A stretch of 31,403 bases of DNA from a virus, in IMG/VR virus record IMGVR_UViG_3300032665_000132, positions 1 through 31,403 of that record. The stretch is one strand, 5' to 3'. Under the pieces are notes generated by a model, which did not search any database, was not told the origin of the DNA, and was given only the letters and a program-made list of their open reading frames with translations. Below, piece by piece: positions 1-4,823 of this stretch. A program made the position numbers and the translations under genes. How positions within the stretch are numbered: position 1 is the first letter of the stretch; every line of letters starts with the position of its first letter.

Positions 1-352
1 TTGCTTCCTCCAGACAACCTGGTTCATCACAAATACCATTCATATCGTCAGCAATAAAGCCTTCCTTTTTCATTATCTTCCGGAATTCTTCATCTACTGT
101 CTGATAAGGGCCAGAGCAATACCAATCCATGTAATCACCTTGACCACGAATTTCTGCTATTATTATCCCTGCAGCACGAAAAGAGTATGAGCATATTATC
201 AACTGTTGACTTTTTATATAATACCAATCAACATTGGCCAAAGATGACCAAATACGAGTGCACAATGCTTCATCAGTTTTCATGCGCTCACCCAGGTACT
301 TGCTTATAGTATCTTCAAAGTGATCGTATATAGTTTCTTGAGTAACAGTCAC
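1..352 (-). CDS. Unknown protein, C-terminus cut by window edge
   Basis: A leftward reading frame stays open from a GTG at 352 to the window edge, about 117 codons, with no stop visible. A ribosome site AAAGGTG lies 7 bases upstream of the GTG, and the preceding gene ends at 370, so it is probably the last visible member of the leftward operon. The protein starts MTVTQETIYDHFEDTISKYL and is acidic with a Trp/Tyr-rich middle (VDWYYIK, DYMDWYC). It has no signal peptide or obvious catalytic motif. I do not recognise the family. Confidence 0.6.
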   Translation of the reverse strand, partial: MTVTQETIYDHFEDTISKYLGERMKTDEALCTRIWSSLANVDWYYIKSQQLIICSYSFRAAGIIIAEIRGQGDYMDWYCSGPYQTVDEEFRKIMKKEGFIADDMNGICDEPGCLEEA

Positions 353-369
353 TGCTTTGCACCTTTGTT

Positions 370-567
370 TTATCCATATTGCATATCAATTATAGCGCCA
401 TTCTTATCAATGGCTCTGGCTTTCTTAGTCTTAGACGCTAATTGTGTTTTAAGAGCATTAAGAAGCCCCTGCCTGATAGACTGAGGATAGTTCGATGTGG
501 TCGTGTAGTTATTCCAACGACCATACATATCTTGTATCTGAATTTGGATCACATCTGCCTCATGCAT
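370..567 (-). CDS. Small unknown protein (65 aa)
   Basis: I chose the ATG at 567 (MHEADVIQIQIQDMYG) because it overlaps the stop of the upstream membrane-protein gene by 8 bases, the usual arrangement for translational coupling. A longer TTG start at 585 would overlap further and looks less likely. The protein has a Gln/Ile-rich start, then a Tyr/Thr/Asn-rich stretch and a basic segment (LASKTKKARAIDKNG). No domain is recognised. It lies in the leftward operon between a two-helix membrane protein and an unknown gene. Confidence 0.55.
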   Translation of the reverse strand: MHEADVIQIQIQDMYGRWNNYTTTSNYPQSIRQGLLNALKTQLASKTKKARAIDKNGAIIDMQYG

Positions 568-766
568 AACCAAGGATAACACCAAACGGAGCTACAACAA
601 CACCAACAATCCTGAGTATCATCTCAGTTGTAAGAGGGTCGTTGAAATGTCTGAATATTTTGACAATGTTGAGAATATATCCTACAGTTGTAATTGCGGA
701 TAATGCAAATATTCCCGCAACATACAGAGAAAACCAATAAGCTGGTATACGATTCTTATTTCTCAT
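560..766 (-). CDS. Small membrane protein, two predicted TM helices
   Basis: The 68-residue protein begins MRNKNRIPAYWFSLYVAG. It has two hydrophobic segments, roughly residues 9-35 and 47-66, joined by a short polar loop with KIFRHFNDPLTTE. The basic N-terminus would favour an inside location by the positive-inside rule. The start overlaps the upstream stop as TAATG, so translation is probably coupled. Small two-helix proteins of this kind are common in early regions of T4-like phages, but this sequence does not identify a role. A holin-like activity is possible but unsupported. Confidence 0.6.
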   Translation of the reverse strand: MRNKNRIPAYWFSLYVAGIFALSAITTVGYILNIVKIFRHFNDPLTTEMILRIVGVVVAPFGVILGYA

Positions 767-972
767 TATTCAGCGACCTGAAATTGAGTTTGATATTGCT
801 CGATCAATTCAATCAACTCAGCCATTTCGTCGGAGATCCGATCAAAGTAAGGCTTTTCATATTCATTAAGATCCAAAGGCTCATTATCATCAATGGCATA
901 TCCTACCATTGCTTTCAGCTGACTTAGCTCTGAACATGTATTCTCAAACGCACAGTAAGACATTGAAGGCAT
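766..972 (-). CDS. Small acidic unknown protein (68 aa)
   Basis: The start is set at the ATG at 972 (MPSMSYCAFENTCSELSQLK), 7 bases after a GAGAGGA ribosome site and about 25 bases after a consensus -10 box. A longer frame would begin inside the -35 element and is rejected. The protein is strongly acidic in its second half (DDNEPLDLNEYEKPYFD, then DEMAELIELIEQ) and probably helical. No known domain is visible. It is the first gene after its own promoter and is coupled by TAATG to the membrane-protein gene downstream. Confidence 0.6.
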   Translation of the reverse strand: MPSMSYCAFENTCSELSQLKAMVGYAIDDNEPLDLNEYEKPYFDRISDEMAELIELIEQYQTQFQVAE

Positions 973-997
973 AACAATTCCTCTCAAGTATATGTAC

Positions 998-1026
998 ATT
1001 ATATCCCGGAACGGATATTTTGTCAA
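998..1026 (-). promoter_or_regulatory. Consensus sigma-70-type promoter, leftward
   Basis: On the minus strand TTGACA (1026-1021) and TATAAT (1003-998) are both perfect consensus hexamers separated by 17 bases. The predicted transcript begins about 7 bases on and has a short leader before the GAGAGGA ribosome site of the gene at 766-972. This would give the distal leftward genes a strong early promoter in addition to the one at 1725-1753. Confidence 0.85.
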
Positions 1027-1032
1027 CCATTA

Positions 1033-1188
1033 TTAAGCAAAAGGTTTCCGATCTCTGAATTCCACACGGTATTCAAAGCCGATCAGATTCTCAATTCGAT
1101 CTAGAAGTTCTAGAGCATCAAGATAGTCATCTCGGTGATGCCGCTCGACAATCTTCCGACCTTTTTTAATAGTGATTTCGTATCGCAT
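1033..1188 (-). CDS. Small basic unknown protein (51 aa)
   Basis: The ATG at 1188 is preceded by AGGAAATAAG. The frame MRYEITIKKGRKIVERHHRD continues through DYLDALELLDRIENLIGFEYRVEFRD to a stop at 1033. The pattern is a basic beta strand, a helix, then another beta strand, suggesting a compact alpha/beta fold. It fits exactly between the upstream gene (ending at 1197) and the promoter at 1026, supporting a real gene. Function unknown. Confidence 0.6.
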   Translation of the reverse strand: MRYEITIKKGRKIVERHHRDDYLDALELLDRIENLIGFEYRVEFRDRKPFA

Positions 1189-1196
1189 CTTATTTC

Positions 1197-1403
1197 CTAT
1201 TCGTTAACAATTCCGGTGGGGTCGAACTCATCCTCAAGTTTAAAATCAAATGTTTCAATGTCGATTTCGTATGCCTCACACATTTTCTTGACATCAGCCT
1301 CACTCATCCAGAGAAGGAAGGATTCAATCAGCCAATCTCGATCCACTATGCCTTCTTGGACTGCTTCGAGCAACTTATTGGTATATTCACGAACCGGTAC
1401 CAT
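1197..1403 (-). CDS. Unknown protein, mostly helical (68 aa)
   Basis: It starts MVPVREYTNKLLEAVQEG with a strong ribosome site (TAGGAGA, 8 bases before the ATG). The sequence is rich in amphipathic helix (LLEAVQEGIVDRDWLIESFLLWMSEADVKKMCEAYE) and ends acidic (DFKLEDEFDPTGIVNE). Small helical acidic proteins of this type recur in T4-like phage early regions. I do not recognise a named family. It is the second gene of the leftward operon. Confidence 0.65.
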   Translation of the reverse strand: MVPVREYTNKLLEAVQEGIVDRDWLIESFLLWMSEADVKKMCEAYEIDIETFDFKLEDEFDPTGIVNE

Positions 1404-1414
1404 GTTTATATCTC

Positions 1415-1696
1415 CTAGTAATAGTGAACACGAGTTGTGTCGGTATTATGGAAGCGAGCATCGTAGTCTTCCATGTGCTGCCCGTCGACGGGGCTGATGT
1501 TGACACCTGGCCGATGGCCGGGAGGCACCTCACTTTCTGTCAGATACCCAAAGCCACGATAATTCCCGGTCGATAACAGCACAGACTCAAGTACCGTTAT
1601 CATACCCCGCCGTTGTTCCGGGCCGAGAGTACTCTCGGAAAGCATCTTGTTAACCGAAGCGGTTAGCTCCGCAATATTAATAGTTTTCCTAGCCAT
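1415..1696 (-). CDS. Unknown protein, first gene of leftward operon (93 aa)
   Basis: The ATG at 1696 follows GGAGAGGGATTCTC and lies about 30 bases downstream of the leftward promoter at 1725-1753. The N-terminal 45 residues (MARKTINIAELTASVNKMLS, then LGPEQRRGMITVLESVLLSTG) look helical. The C-terminal half is Gly/Pro/His-rich (GYLTESEVPPGHRPGVNISP, ending DTTRVHYY). I recall similar small proteins in unrelated phages but cannot name the family. Confidence 0.65.
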   Translation of the reverse strand: MARKTINIAELTASVNKMLSESTLGPEQRRGMITVLESVLLSTGNYRGFGYLTESEVPPGHRPGVNISPVDGQHMEDYDARFHNTDTTRVHYY

Positions 1697-1710
1697 GAGA
1701 ATCCCTCTCC

Positions 1711-1858
1711 ATCATCATATATGCATCTTATACCAATTAAAGAAAAAAGTCAAACTAATCATATCAATAGGTTAGCGCTAACCTATTGATTTCCTTACAA
1801 ATAAAAAAGTAAGTTTCTTAAACTTTTTTCGTTCTAATAGAATCAATGGGTTATGTGA
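1711..1858. repeat. Left arm of large imperfect inverted repeat
   Basis: Read on the minus strand, this arm matches 2042-2197 in the same order: iteron, a 34-bp block, a second iteron cluster, then the promoter. The 34-bp block is identical in inverted orientation (1814-1847 versus 2051-2084). A 28-bp perfect palindrome at 1763-1790 is made of two abutting iterons. The rest of the arm is diverged, with small insertions and deletions. Confidence 0.85.
1725..1753 (-). promoter_or_regulatory. Leftward early promoter, conserved type
   Basis: On the minus strand TTGACT (1753-1748) is followed after 17 bases by TAAGAT (1730-1725). It runs directly into GCATATATGATG and a GGAGA ribosome site. The same string occurs at 2157-2197 and 2432-2472 on the other strand. 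An alternative -10 is TATAAG preceded by TGG with 15-bp spacing, but only TAAGAT is conserved in all three copies. It should drive the leftward genes 1696 to 1. Confidence 0.75.
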
Positions 1859-2147
1859 GAGACGATGCTAAGGCTGTCAGGGTGGTATAAACCCACCTCT
1901 AGTGCTGCTTAGTTCGGCATTTTTAGCTAACGTATTGATAAGATTGGTATTTTTTCCAAACGTGCCTAGGCCTAACCCATTGATTTCATTAGGTTTTGGC
2001 AAGTAGAATCCTCATAAGAACGTCTGGTCCCAGGCCTTCTAAGCTAACGTATTGATTCTATTAGAACGAAAAAAGTTTAAGAAAACCTACTTTTTTATGT
2101 TCAATCATATCAATGGGTTAGGCACCTTACCTGGCTAACGTATTGAT
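1763..2147. repeat. Iteron array (eight 14-bp copies), origin- or operator-like
   Basis: The element GCTAACGTATTGAT and close variants occur forward at 1777, 1926, 1971, 2043 and 2134. It is inverted at 1763-1776, 1842-1855 and 2109-2122. ATTGAT is invariant; the two bases after TAAC vary (CT, GT or CC). Copies at 1763 and 1777 form a perfect palindrome; copies at 2109 and 2134 form a spaced inverted pair. In both arms a pair sits just upstream of the promoter. This is the layout of a regulator-binding array or a replication origin; the sequence alone does not decide. There is no gene in 1697-2212. Confidence 0.8.
1865..1924 (+). other. Large hairpin at centre of the control region
   Basis: ATGC (1865) can pair with GCAT (1917-1920), TAAG with CTTA inside it, and GGTGG (1881-1885) with CCACC (1893-1897) at the apex. 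Five T residues follow at 1920-1924, so in RNA it could act as a terminator. It is the main single-copy feature between the inverted arms. An origin-associated structure or a small RNA are alternatives. Confidence 0.4.
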
Positions 2148-2197
2148 TTCCTTGGTTTGACTTTTTTAAGCATTTGGTATAAGATGCATATATGATG
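2042..2197. repeat. Right arm of large imperfect inverted repeat
   Basis: This arm mirrors 1711-1858. It contains iterons at 2043, 2109 and 2134, a 34-bp block identical to the inverted left block, and the rightward promoter at 2157-2185. The block is followed in both arms by an ACTTTTTTAT-like string and a pair of iterons. Divergence between the arms lies mainly in spacer sequence, suggesting that the iterons, the block and the promoter are the conserved functional parts. Confidence 0.85.
2157..2185 (+). promoter_or_regulatory. Rightward early promoter, conserved type
   Basis: TTGACT (2157-2162), a 17-base spacer and TAAGAT (2180-2185) are followed by GCATATATGATG. It is the mirror image of the leftward promoter at 1725-1753. 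TGG immediately before the overlapping TATAAG (2178-2183) could also act as an extended -10. Two iterons lie within 50 bases upstream, so binding there would be placed to control it. Confidence 0.75.
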
Positions 2198-2212
2198 TTA
2201 ATGGAGATAGGT

Positions 2213-2428
2213 GTGACCGATTATTCTGACGGTGTTAAAGCTTTGGCCGATGCTACTTTGAAAGCAATTCGGGATGCCGATGCTGTTATCAAAGATTATA
2301 ACGATATTATAGATTATCTCGACCAAACCATGGAAATAATCCAGCCGTCAGGGTCGGATGAAATTCTTGGCGATTACATGTATATCGAGGCATGGGATAT
2401 GATTGCCCGCGAATTGGGTGTAAAATAG
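2213..2428 (+). CDS. Small acidic helical protein (71 aa)
   Basis: I place the start at GTG 2213 (residues VTDYSDGVKALADATLKAIR), six bases after GGAG. An ATG at 2192 lies inside the conserved promoter-proximal motif and has no ribosome site. The protein is acidic and probably helical, with a DYNDIIDYLDQTMEII stretch. It is the first rightward gene of the divergent control region. No family recognised. Confidence 0.6.
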   Translation: MTDYSDGVKALADATLKAIRDADAVIKDYNDIIDYLDQTMEIIQPSGSDEILGDYMYIEAWDMIARELGVK

Positions 2429-2431
2429 GTA

Positions 2432-2460
2432 TTGACTTATTTTTAAAAATAGGTTAAGAT
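2432..2460 (+). promoter_or_regulatory. Third copy of the TTGACT/TAAGAT early promoter
   Basis: TTGACT (2432-2437) and TAAGAT (2455-2460) are separated by 17 bases and followed by the same GCATATATGATG string as the two divergent promoters. The upstream TATA seen in those copies is absent here, which supports TAAGAT as the true -10. It sits between two genes and should boost the SprT-like gene. Confidence 0.7.
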
Positions 2461-2484
2461 GCATATATGATGGTGGAGATAGAT

Positions 2485-2964
2485 ATGTTGCTCAAACTAG
2501 TCAGATTGCCCGATAGGCTCAAGGCCCATCGGTCTGATATTCGGTCGGCGCTAAAATTCTATTCCACCATCTTGCTTGGCCCGCGGCTGACAGAGAATAT
2601 TGAACTTGATGTCGAGTTCGATCCGACTCTTCACGAACGCGCTAGCGAATATGCATTTATGAACCCAGAGGATGACGGACGGTCGCCGCGTTGGTTTACG
2701 ATCACTGTTGACGCCAATATGGAATTTGACACTTTACTTAAGACGCTTGCCCATGAAATGGTGCATGTCAAACAGTATGCCAGGAATGAACTCAGACATG
2801 TTGCAAAAGGTGGCGGTCGTCTTCACAAATGGTTCAATGAAACTATTGATGACGAAAAGGTAAACTATTGGGATCTTCCCTGGGAAATTGAGGCTTTTGG
2901 TCGCGAACAAGGGCTCTTTGTTCGGTATATCGAATCGAAAGGTGAAACCGATGTACATAATTAA
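2485..2964 (+). CDS. SprT-like zinc metallopeptidase
   Basis: The 159-residue protein (ATG at 2485, six bases after GGAG) contains HEMVH at residues 90-94, a classic HExxH zinc site, within LLKTLAHEMVHVKQYAR. E134 in LPWEIEAFGRE is a plausible third ligand. This arrangement resembles SprT/Spartan-like and related phage peptidases, which cleave proteins, sometimes DNA-bound ones. No signal peptide is present, so it should act in the cytoplasm. It has its own promoter and overlaps the next gene by 14 bases. The fold call is good; the substrate is unknown. Confidence 0.75.
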   Translation: MLLKLVRLPDRLKAHRSDIRSALKFYSTILLGPRLTENIELDVEFDPTLHERASEYAFMNPEDDGRSPRWFTITVDANMEFDTLLKTLAHEMVHVKQYARNELRHVAKGGGRLHKWFNETIDDEKVNYWDLPWEIEAFGREQGLFVRYIESKGETDVHN

Positions 2965-3136
2965 ACACGTGAACAAGAATATAAGAATTACGGCAAATTC
3001 TTTTGAGGAATGCCAACGTGATTATTATTACCAATTCCGTGAGCAAGATGGATCAATTCCTTGGGAAATGTTTTATCTTCCGTCATTTGATGGTATTATG
3101 ATCCACGTGGATCCTGTTACTGGCACAATGCTTTAA
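2951..3136 (+). CDS. Small unknown protein (61 aa)
   Basis: The start MYIIKHVNKNIRITANSFEE overlaps the end of the peptidase gene and follows AAAGGTG. The pattern is a short basic strand, a helix (FEECQRDYYYQF) and a C-terminal strand-rich part (FDGIMIHVDPVTGTML). No motif is recognised. Overlap and shared strand place it in the same transcript as the peptidase. Confidence 0.55.
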   Translation: MYIIKHVNKNIRITANSFEECQRDYYYQFREQDGSIPWEMFYLPSFDGIMIHVDPVTGTML

Positions 3137-3150
3137 AAAGGAATACTAAG

Positions 3151-3387
3151 ATGGCTCGAATTAATATCTGGAACTTGGTCGATGTAAATCAGATCGACGA
3201 TATTATGCTTGATAAAATTCTACGATATTCTGGTTATGGATGTGATTTCATCTCGTCATCATTTTCATATATTGATGACTCAGGTGTTGCTGTTTTTAAT
3301 ATAGAAGTAGAAGAAGATAAACAATATCTTTTGGAACGGGTGTATATCAAGCTCGATGAGATTGGTAACCTTGTTGCTAAATTCTGA
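3151..3387 (+). CDS. Unknown protein (78 aa)
   Basis: The ATG follows AAAAGGAATACTAAG. The sequence starts MARINIWNLVDVNQIDDIML and ends in two strand-like acidic segments (VAVFNIEVEEDKQYL, RVYIKLDEIGNLVAKF). It ends the rightward operon before the tRNA-cluster promoter. Function unknown. Confidence 0.55.
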   Translation: MARINIWNLVDVNQIDDIMLDKILRYSGYGCDFISSSFSYIDDSGVAVFNIEVEEDKQYLLERVYIKLDEIGNLVAKF

Positions 3388-3456
3388 GAAGGGAATGATT
3401 GGCATACCAAATTGATGGTAGGTAAACCTGGGCTTCATATTAGCTAAACTTTTTAA

Positions 3457-3484
3457 TTGACATACATGAGAAATGTGATATAGT
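3457..3484 (+). promoter_or_regulatory. Sigma-70-type promoter of the tRNA cluster
   Basis: TTGACA (3457-3462) and TATAGT (3479-3484) are 16 bases apart, with TGA just before the -10 as an extended element. It lies 27 bases before the first tRNA-like sequence and is the only clear promoter seen upstream of the tRNA genes. Confidence 0.7.
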
Positions 3485-3510
3485 CTAAAAATGATGAAAT
3501 GATACATCAA

Positions 3511-3716
3511 GTGTCCTTAGCTCAGTTGGATAGAGCAACAACTAAAAAATTTAGTTATTCTATCTAGTTTAGAAGAAATAAAACAGTTTGCTCTTATGGT
3601 GAAATAGGATATCACACGGGTCTTCTAAACCCAGATTCTAGGTTCGAGTCCTAGTGAGAGCGCCAACCTATCTTCTAAGCTGTGGGCCGGTGGTTCGAAT
3701 CCCCTACGGGATACCA
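3511..3716 (+). pseudogene. Interrupted tRNA-Arg(UCU) relic
   Basis: The 5' end (3511-3542) has a tRNA acceptor/D-arm signature, CTTAGCTCAGTTGGATAGAG. The matching 3' half (about 3670-3716) has an anticodon-like CTTCTAA, a T-loop TTCGAAT and a terminal CCA. Between them lies about 130 bp, including a complete tRNA-Arg of the same anticodon. The acceptor strands pair poorly (GTCCT against ACGGGAT) and the T-stem has a mismatch, so the split copy looks decayed. The insert starts with a hairpin AACTAAA/TTTAGTT. Confidence 0.6.
3590..3665 (+). tRNA. tRNA-Arg (anticodon UCU)
   Basis: The acceptor GCTCTTA pairs with TGAGAGC, followed by G and an encoded CCA. The D-stem GTGA/TCAC and the anticodon loop CTTCTAA give anticodon TCT, reading AGA. 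The T-arm TAGG-TTCGAGT-CCTA is canonical. It lies inside the interrupted tRNA-Arg relic of the same specificity. An extra AGA reader would suit this AT-rich genome. Confidence 0.85.
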
Positions 3717-3742
3717 ACTTAAACTTATGTGGAGAATACAAT

Positions 3743-3964
3743 ATGAATAAGCCTGCTACTGATCGTGTGTTTGCTCTTTTGGAACGTGGACAATCCTTGA
3801 CGGCCGAACAAATTTCAAACCGTTTTAATGTAAGTAACCCATATCATGTTGTATATTCATTGCGAAATCGTGGTCTAAATATTATTACTACACCTCATAC
3901 TATTCGTGGTAAGACGGTATCTAAGTATAGTTATATTGCGCCACGATCTAGGAAGAAGATGTAA
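3743..3964 (+). CDS. Small winged-helix-like DNA-binding protein (73 aa)
   Basis: The protein begins MNKPATDRVFALLERGQSLT after GGAGAATACAAT. Residues 8-45 (LLERGQSLTAEQISNRF, then NVSNPYHVVYSLRNRG) fit a helix-turn-helix with a recognition helix. A wing-like strand pair follows (LNIITTPHTIRGKTVSKYSY) and the tail is basic (PRSRKKM). Proteins of this pattern are common in T4-like phages near tRNA genes. It could bind DNA as a small regulator; no target is known. The next tRNA starts 10 bases after its stop. Confidence 0.6.
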   Translation: MNKPATDRVFALLERGQSLTAEQISNRFNVSNPYHVVYSLRNRGLNIITTPHTIRGKTVSKYSYIAPRSRKKM

Positions 3965-3973
3965 AACAAGTTT

Positions 3974-4048
3974 TCGGGTGTAGCTCAGTGGTAGAGCAAT
4001 CGGCTGTTAACCGATCGGTCGTAAGTTCGAATCTTACCACCCGAGCCA
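3974..4048 (+). tRNA. tRNA-Asn (anticodon GUU)
   Basis: The acceptor TCGGGTG pairs perfectly with CACCCGA, followed by G and CCA. The D-arm is GCTC...GAGC. The anticodon stem ATCGG/CCGAT encloses CTGTTAA, giving GTT. The T-arm is GTAAG-TTCGAAT-CTTAC. All arms are intact. Confidence 0.93.
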
Positions 4049-4206
4049 GTTTGCCGGATTAGTAACAAGCGGTTCCTAGGTCTGCTTGGGTCTGTACCGG
4101 TAGAGGATCCCGACACCTCTATAAAAACGCGGAGGTTTGCCCCTCAAGGGGAATAACCGGTCACTCCGGTTCGAGCTGGGCGATCTCGTGAAACTGCCCT
4201 AGCCAG
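4049..4206 (+). ncRNA. Structured non-tRNA segment in the tRNA cluster
   Basis: This stretch between tRNA-Asn and tRNA-Thr folds by eye into successive hairpins. TAGAGG (4101) pairs with CCTCTA (4116). CCCC-TCAA-GGGG lies at 4140-4151. ACCGG-TCACT-CCGGT lies at 4156-4170. GGGC (4178) pairs with GCCC (4196), and CTAGG near 4076 can pair with CCTAG near 4198. It is bounded by a direct repeat CCAGTTTGCCGGATTAG at 4046 and 4203, the second copy being the start of tRNA-Thr. It has CCA at its 3' end but no tRNA fold. T4 makes stable RNAs C and D from its tRNA region; this may be comparable, but no homology is shown. Confidence 0.5.
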
Positions 4207-4209
4207 TTT

Positions 4210-4284
4210 GCCGGATTAGCACAGTGGTAGTGCAGCGGTTTTGTAAACCGAAGGTCGGGAGTTCAAATCTCTCATCCGGCACCA
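4210..4284 (+). tRNA. tRNA-Thr (anticodon UGU)
   Basis: The acceptor GCCGGAT pairs with ATCCGGC, then A and CCA. The D-arm is GCAC...GTGC. The anticodon arm is GCGGT-TTTGTAA-ACCGA, giving TGT and reading ACA. The T-arm is GGGAG-TTCAAAT-CTCTC. The first bases are also present in the direct repeat before the structured segment upstream. Confidence 0.92.
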
Positions 4285-4291
4285 AATTGTT

Positions 4292-4378
4292 GGGGATGCG
4301 GCACAGTTGGAGAGGTGCGGCAGACTGTAAATCTGTTCCTTAATTGGTGAGTTAGTTCGAATCTGACGATCCCCACCA
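4292..4378 (+). tRNA. tRNA-Tyr (anticodon GUA)
   Basis: The acceptor GGGGATG pairs with GATCCCC (one mismatch at the base), then A and CCA. The anticodon arm CAGA-CTGTAAA-TCTG gives GTA. A long variable arm (about 15 bases) precedes the T-arm GTTAG-TTCGAAT-CTGAC, as expected of a bacterial class II tRNA-Tyr. Confidence 0.9.
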
Positions 4379-4389
4379 AATAAGTTTGA

Positions 4390-4466
4390 TCTAGATACGA
4401 TTGGGAAGTCTCTGGTCGTCGCGATGCTAGACAACATTCAGGCCAAGTCGTGCGGCCTAGTTTTAT
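4390..4466 (+). ncRNA. Structured spacer between tRNA-Tyr and tRNA-Ser
   Basis: TCTAG (4390-4394) can pair with CTAGA (4427-4431), and AGGCC (4440) pairs with GGCCT (4454-4458), followed by AGTTTTAT. The second hairpin may act as a processing signal or weak terminator within the tRNA transcript. No tRNA fold is visible. It may be a stable RNA or only a structured spacer. Confidence 0.3.
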
Positions 4467-4472
4467 AATAAA

Positions 4473-4564
4473 GGAAGTGTGACCGAGAGGCCTATGGTAG
4501 CGGTTTGCTAAACCGCCGAACTCTACTAGGGGTTCCGAGGGTTCGAATCCCTCCTCTTCCGCCA
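4473..4564 (+). tRNA. tRNA-Ser (anticodon GCU)
   Basis: The acceptor GGAAGTG pairs with CTCTTCC (one mismatch), followed by G and CCA. The anticodon arm GCGGT-TTGCTAA-ACCGC gives GCT. A long variable arm and a perfect T-arm GAGGG-TTCGAAT-CCCTC complete a class II tRNA-Ser. Confidence 0.92.
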
Positions 4565-4569
4565 ATTAT

Positions 4570-4646
4570 CAGGGAATAGCTCAATCTGGCAGAGCATTGC
4601 GTTTGGGACGCAAAGGTTGCAAGTTCAATTCTTGCTTCCCTGACCA
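4570..4646 (+). tRNA. tRNA-Pro (anticodon UGG)
   Basis: The acceptor CAGGGAA pairs with TTCCCTG, then A and CCA. The D-arm is GCTC...GAGC. The anticodon arm TTGCG-TTTGGGA-CGCAA gives TGG, reading CCA. The T-arm is GCAAG-TTCAATT-CTTGC. It is the last tRNA gene in the cluster. Confidence 0.93.
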
Positions 4647-4661
4647 TTCGGGATATATTCA

Positions 4662-4823
4662 ATGAAAAGTATCGAAGAAGAAATAGAAACCAAAGAGTTT
4701 AATGATGCATTCTGGATTTGGTTTGATGAACTATCTCCAGAAACAAAGAAGCTTTTCAATGAATATAAATCAGATATGGCAAAGATTAATTTTTATAATT
4801 CCATATGGAAACGTATTAGATGA
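4662..4823 (+). CDS. Small acidic unknown protein (53 aa)
   Basis: The frame from ATG 4662 reads MKSIEEEIETKEFNDAFWIW and ends KINFYNSIWKRIR. Its TGA overlaps the ATG of speD as ATGA, which argues that it is translated and coupled. It is rich in aromatic and acidic residues and probably helical. The ribosome site is weak. No family recognised. Confidence 0.55.
   Translation: MKSIEEEIETKEFNDAFWIWFDELSPETKKLFNEYKSDMAKINFYNSIWKRIR

Noticed and set aside
1135-1497. 120-codon rightward frame opposite the leftward operon
   Set aside because: It overlaps three well-placed leftward genes with good ribosome sites, is Ser-rich low-quality sequence and has no ribosome site of its own.
1700-2200. CRISPR-like reading of the iteron array
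   Set aside because: The repeats are 14 bp, occur in both orientations and have irregular spacing, with two copies abutting. This does not fit a CRISPR array.
3511-3716. Group I intron in the tRNA-Arg gene
   Set aside because: The insert is only about 130 bp, lacks a recognisable intron core and contains a full tRNA, so a self-splicing intron is unlikely.
4216-4565. Two leftward frames across the tRNA genes
   Set aside because: They run antisense through tRNA-Thr, tRNA-Tyr and tRNA-Ser. Their protein-like stretches are translated tRNA arms.
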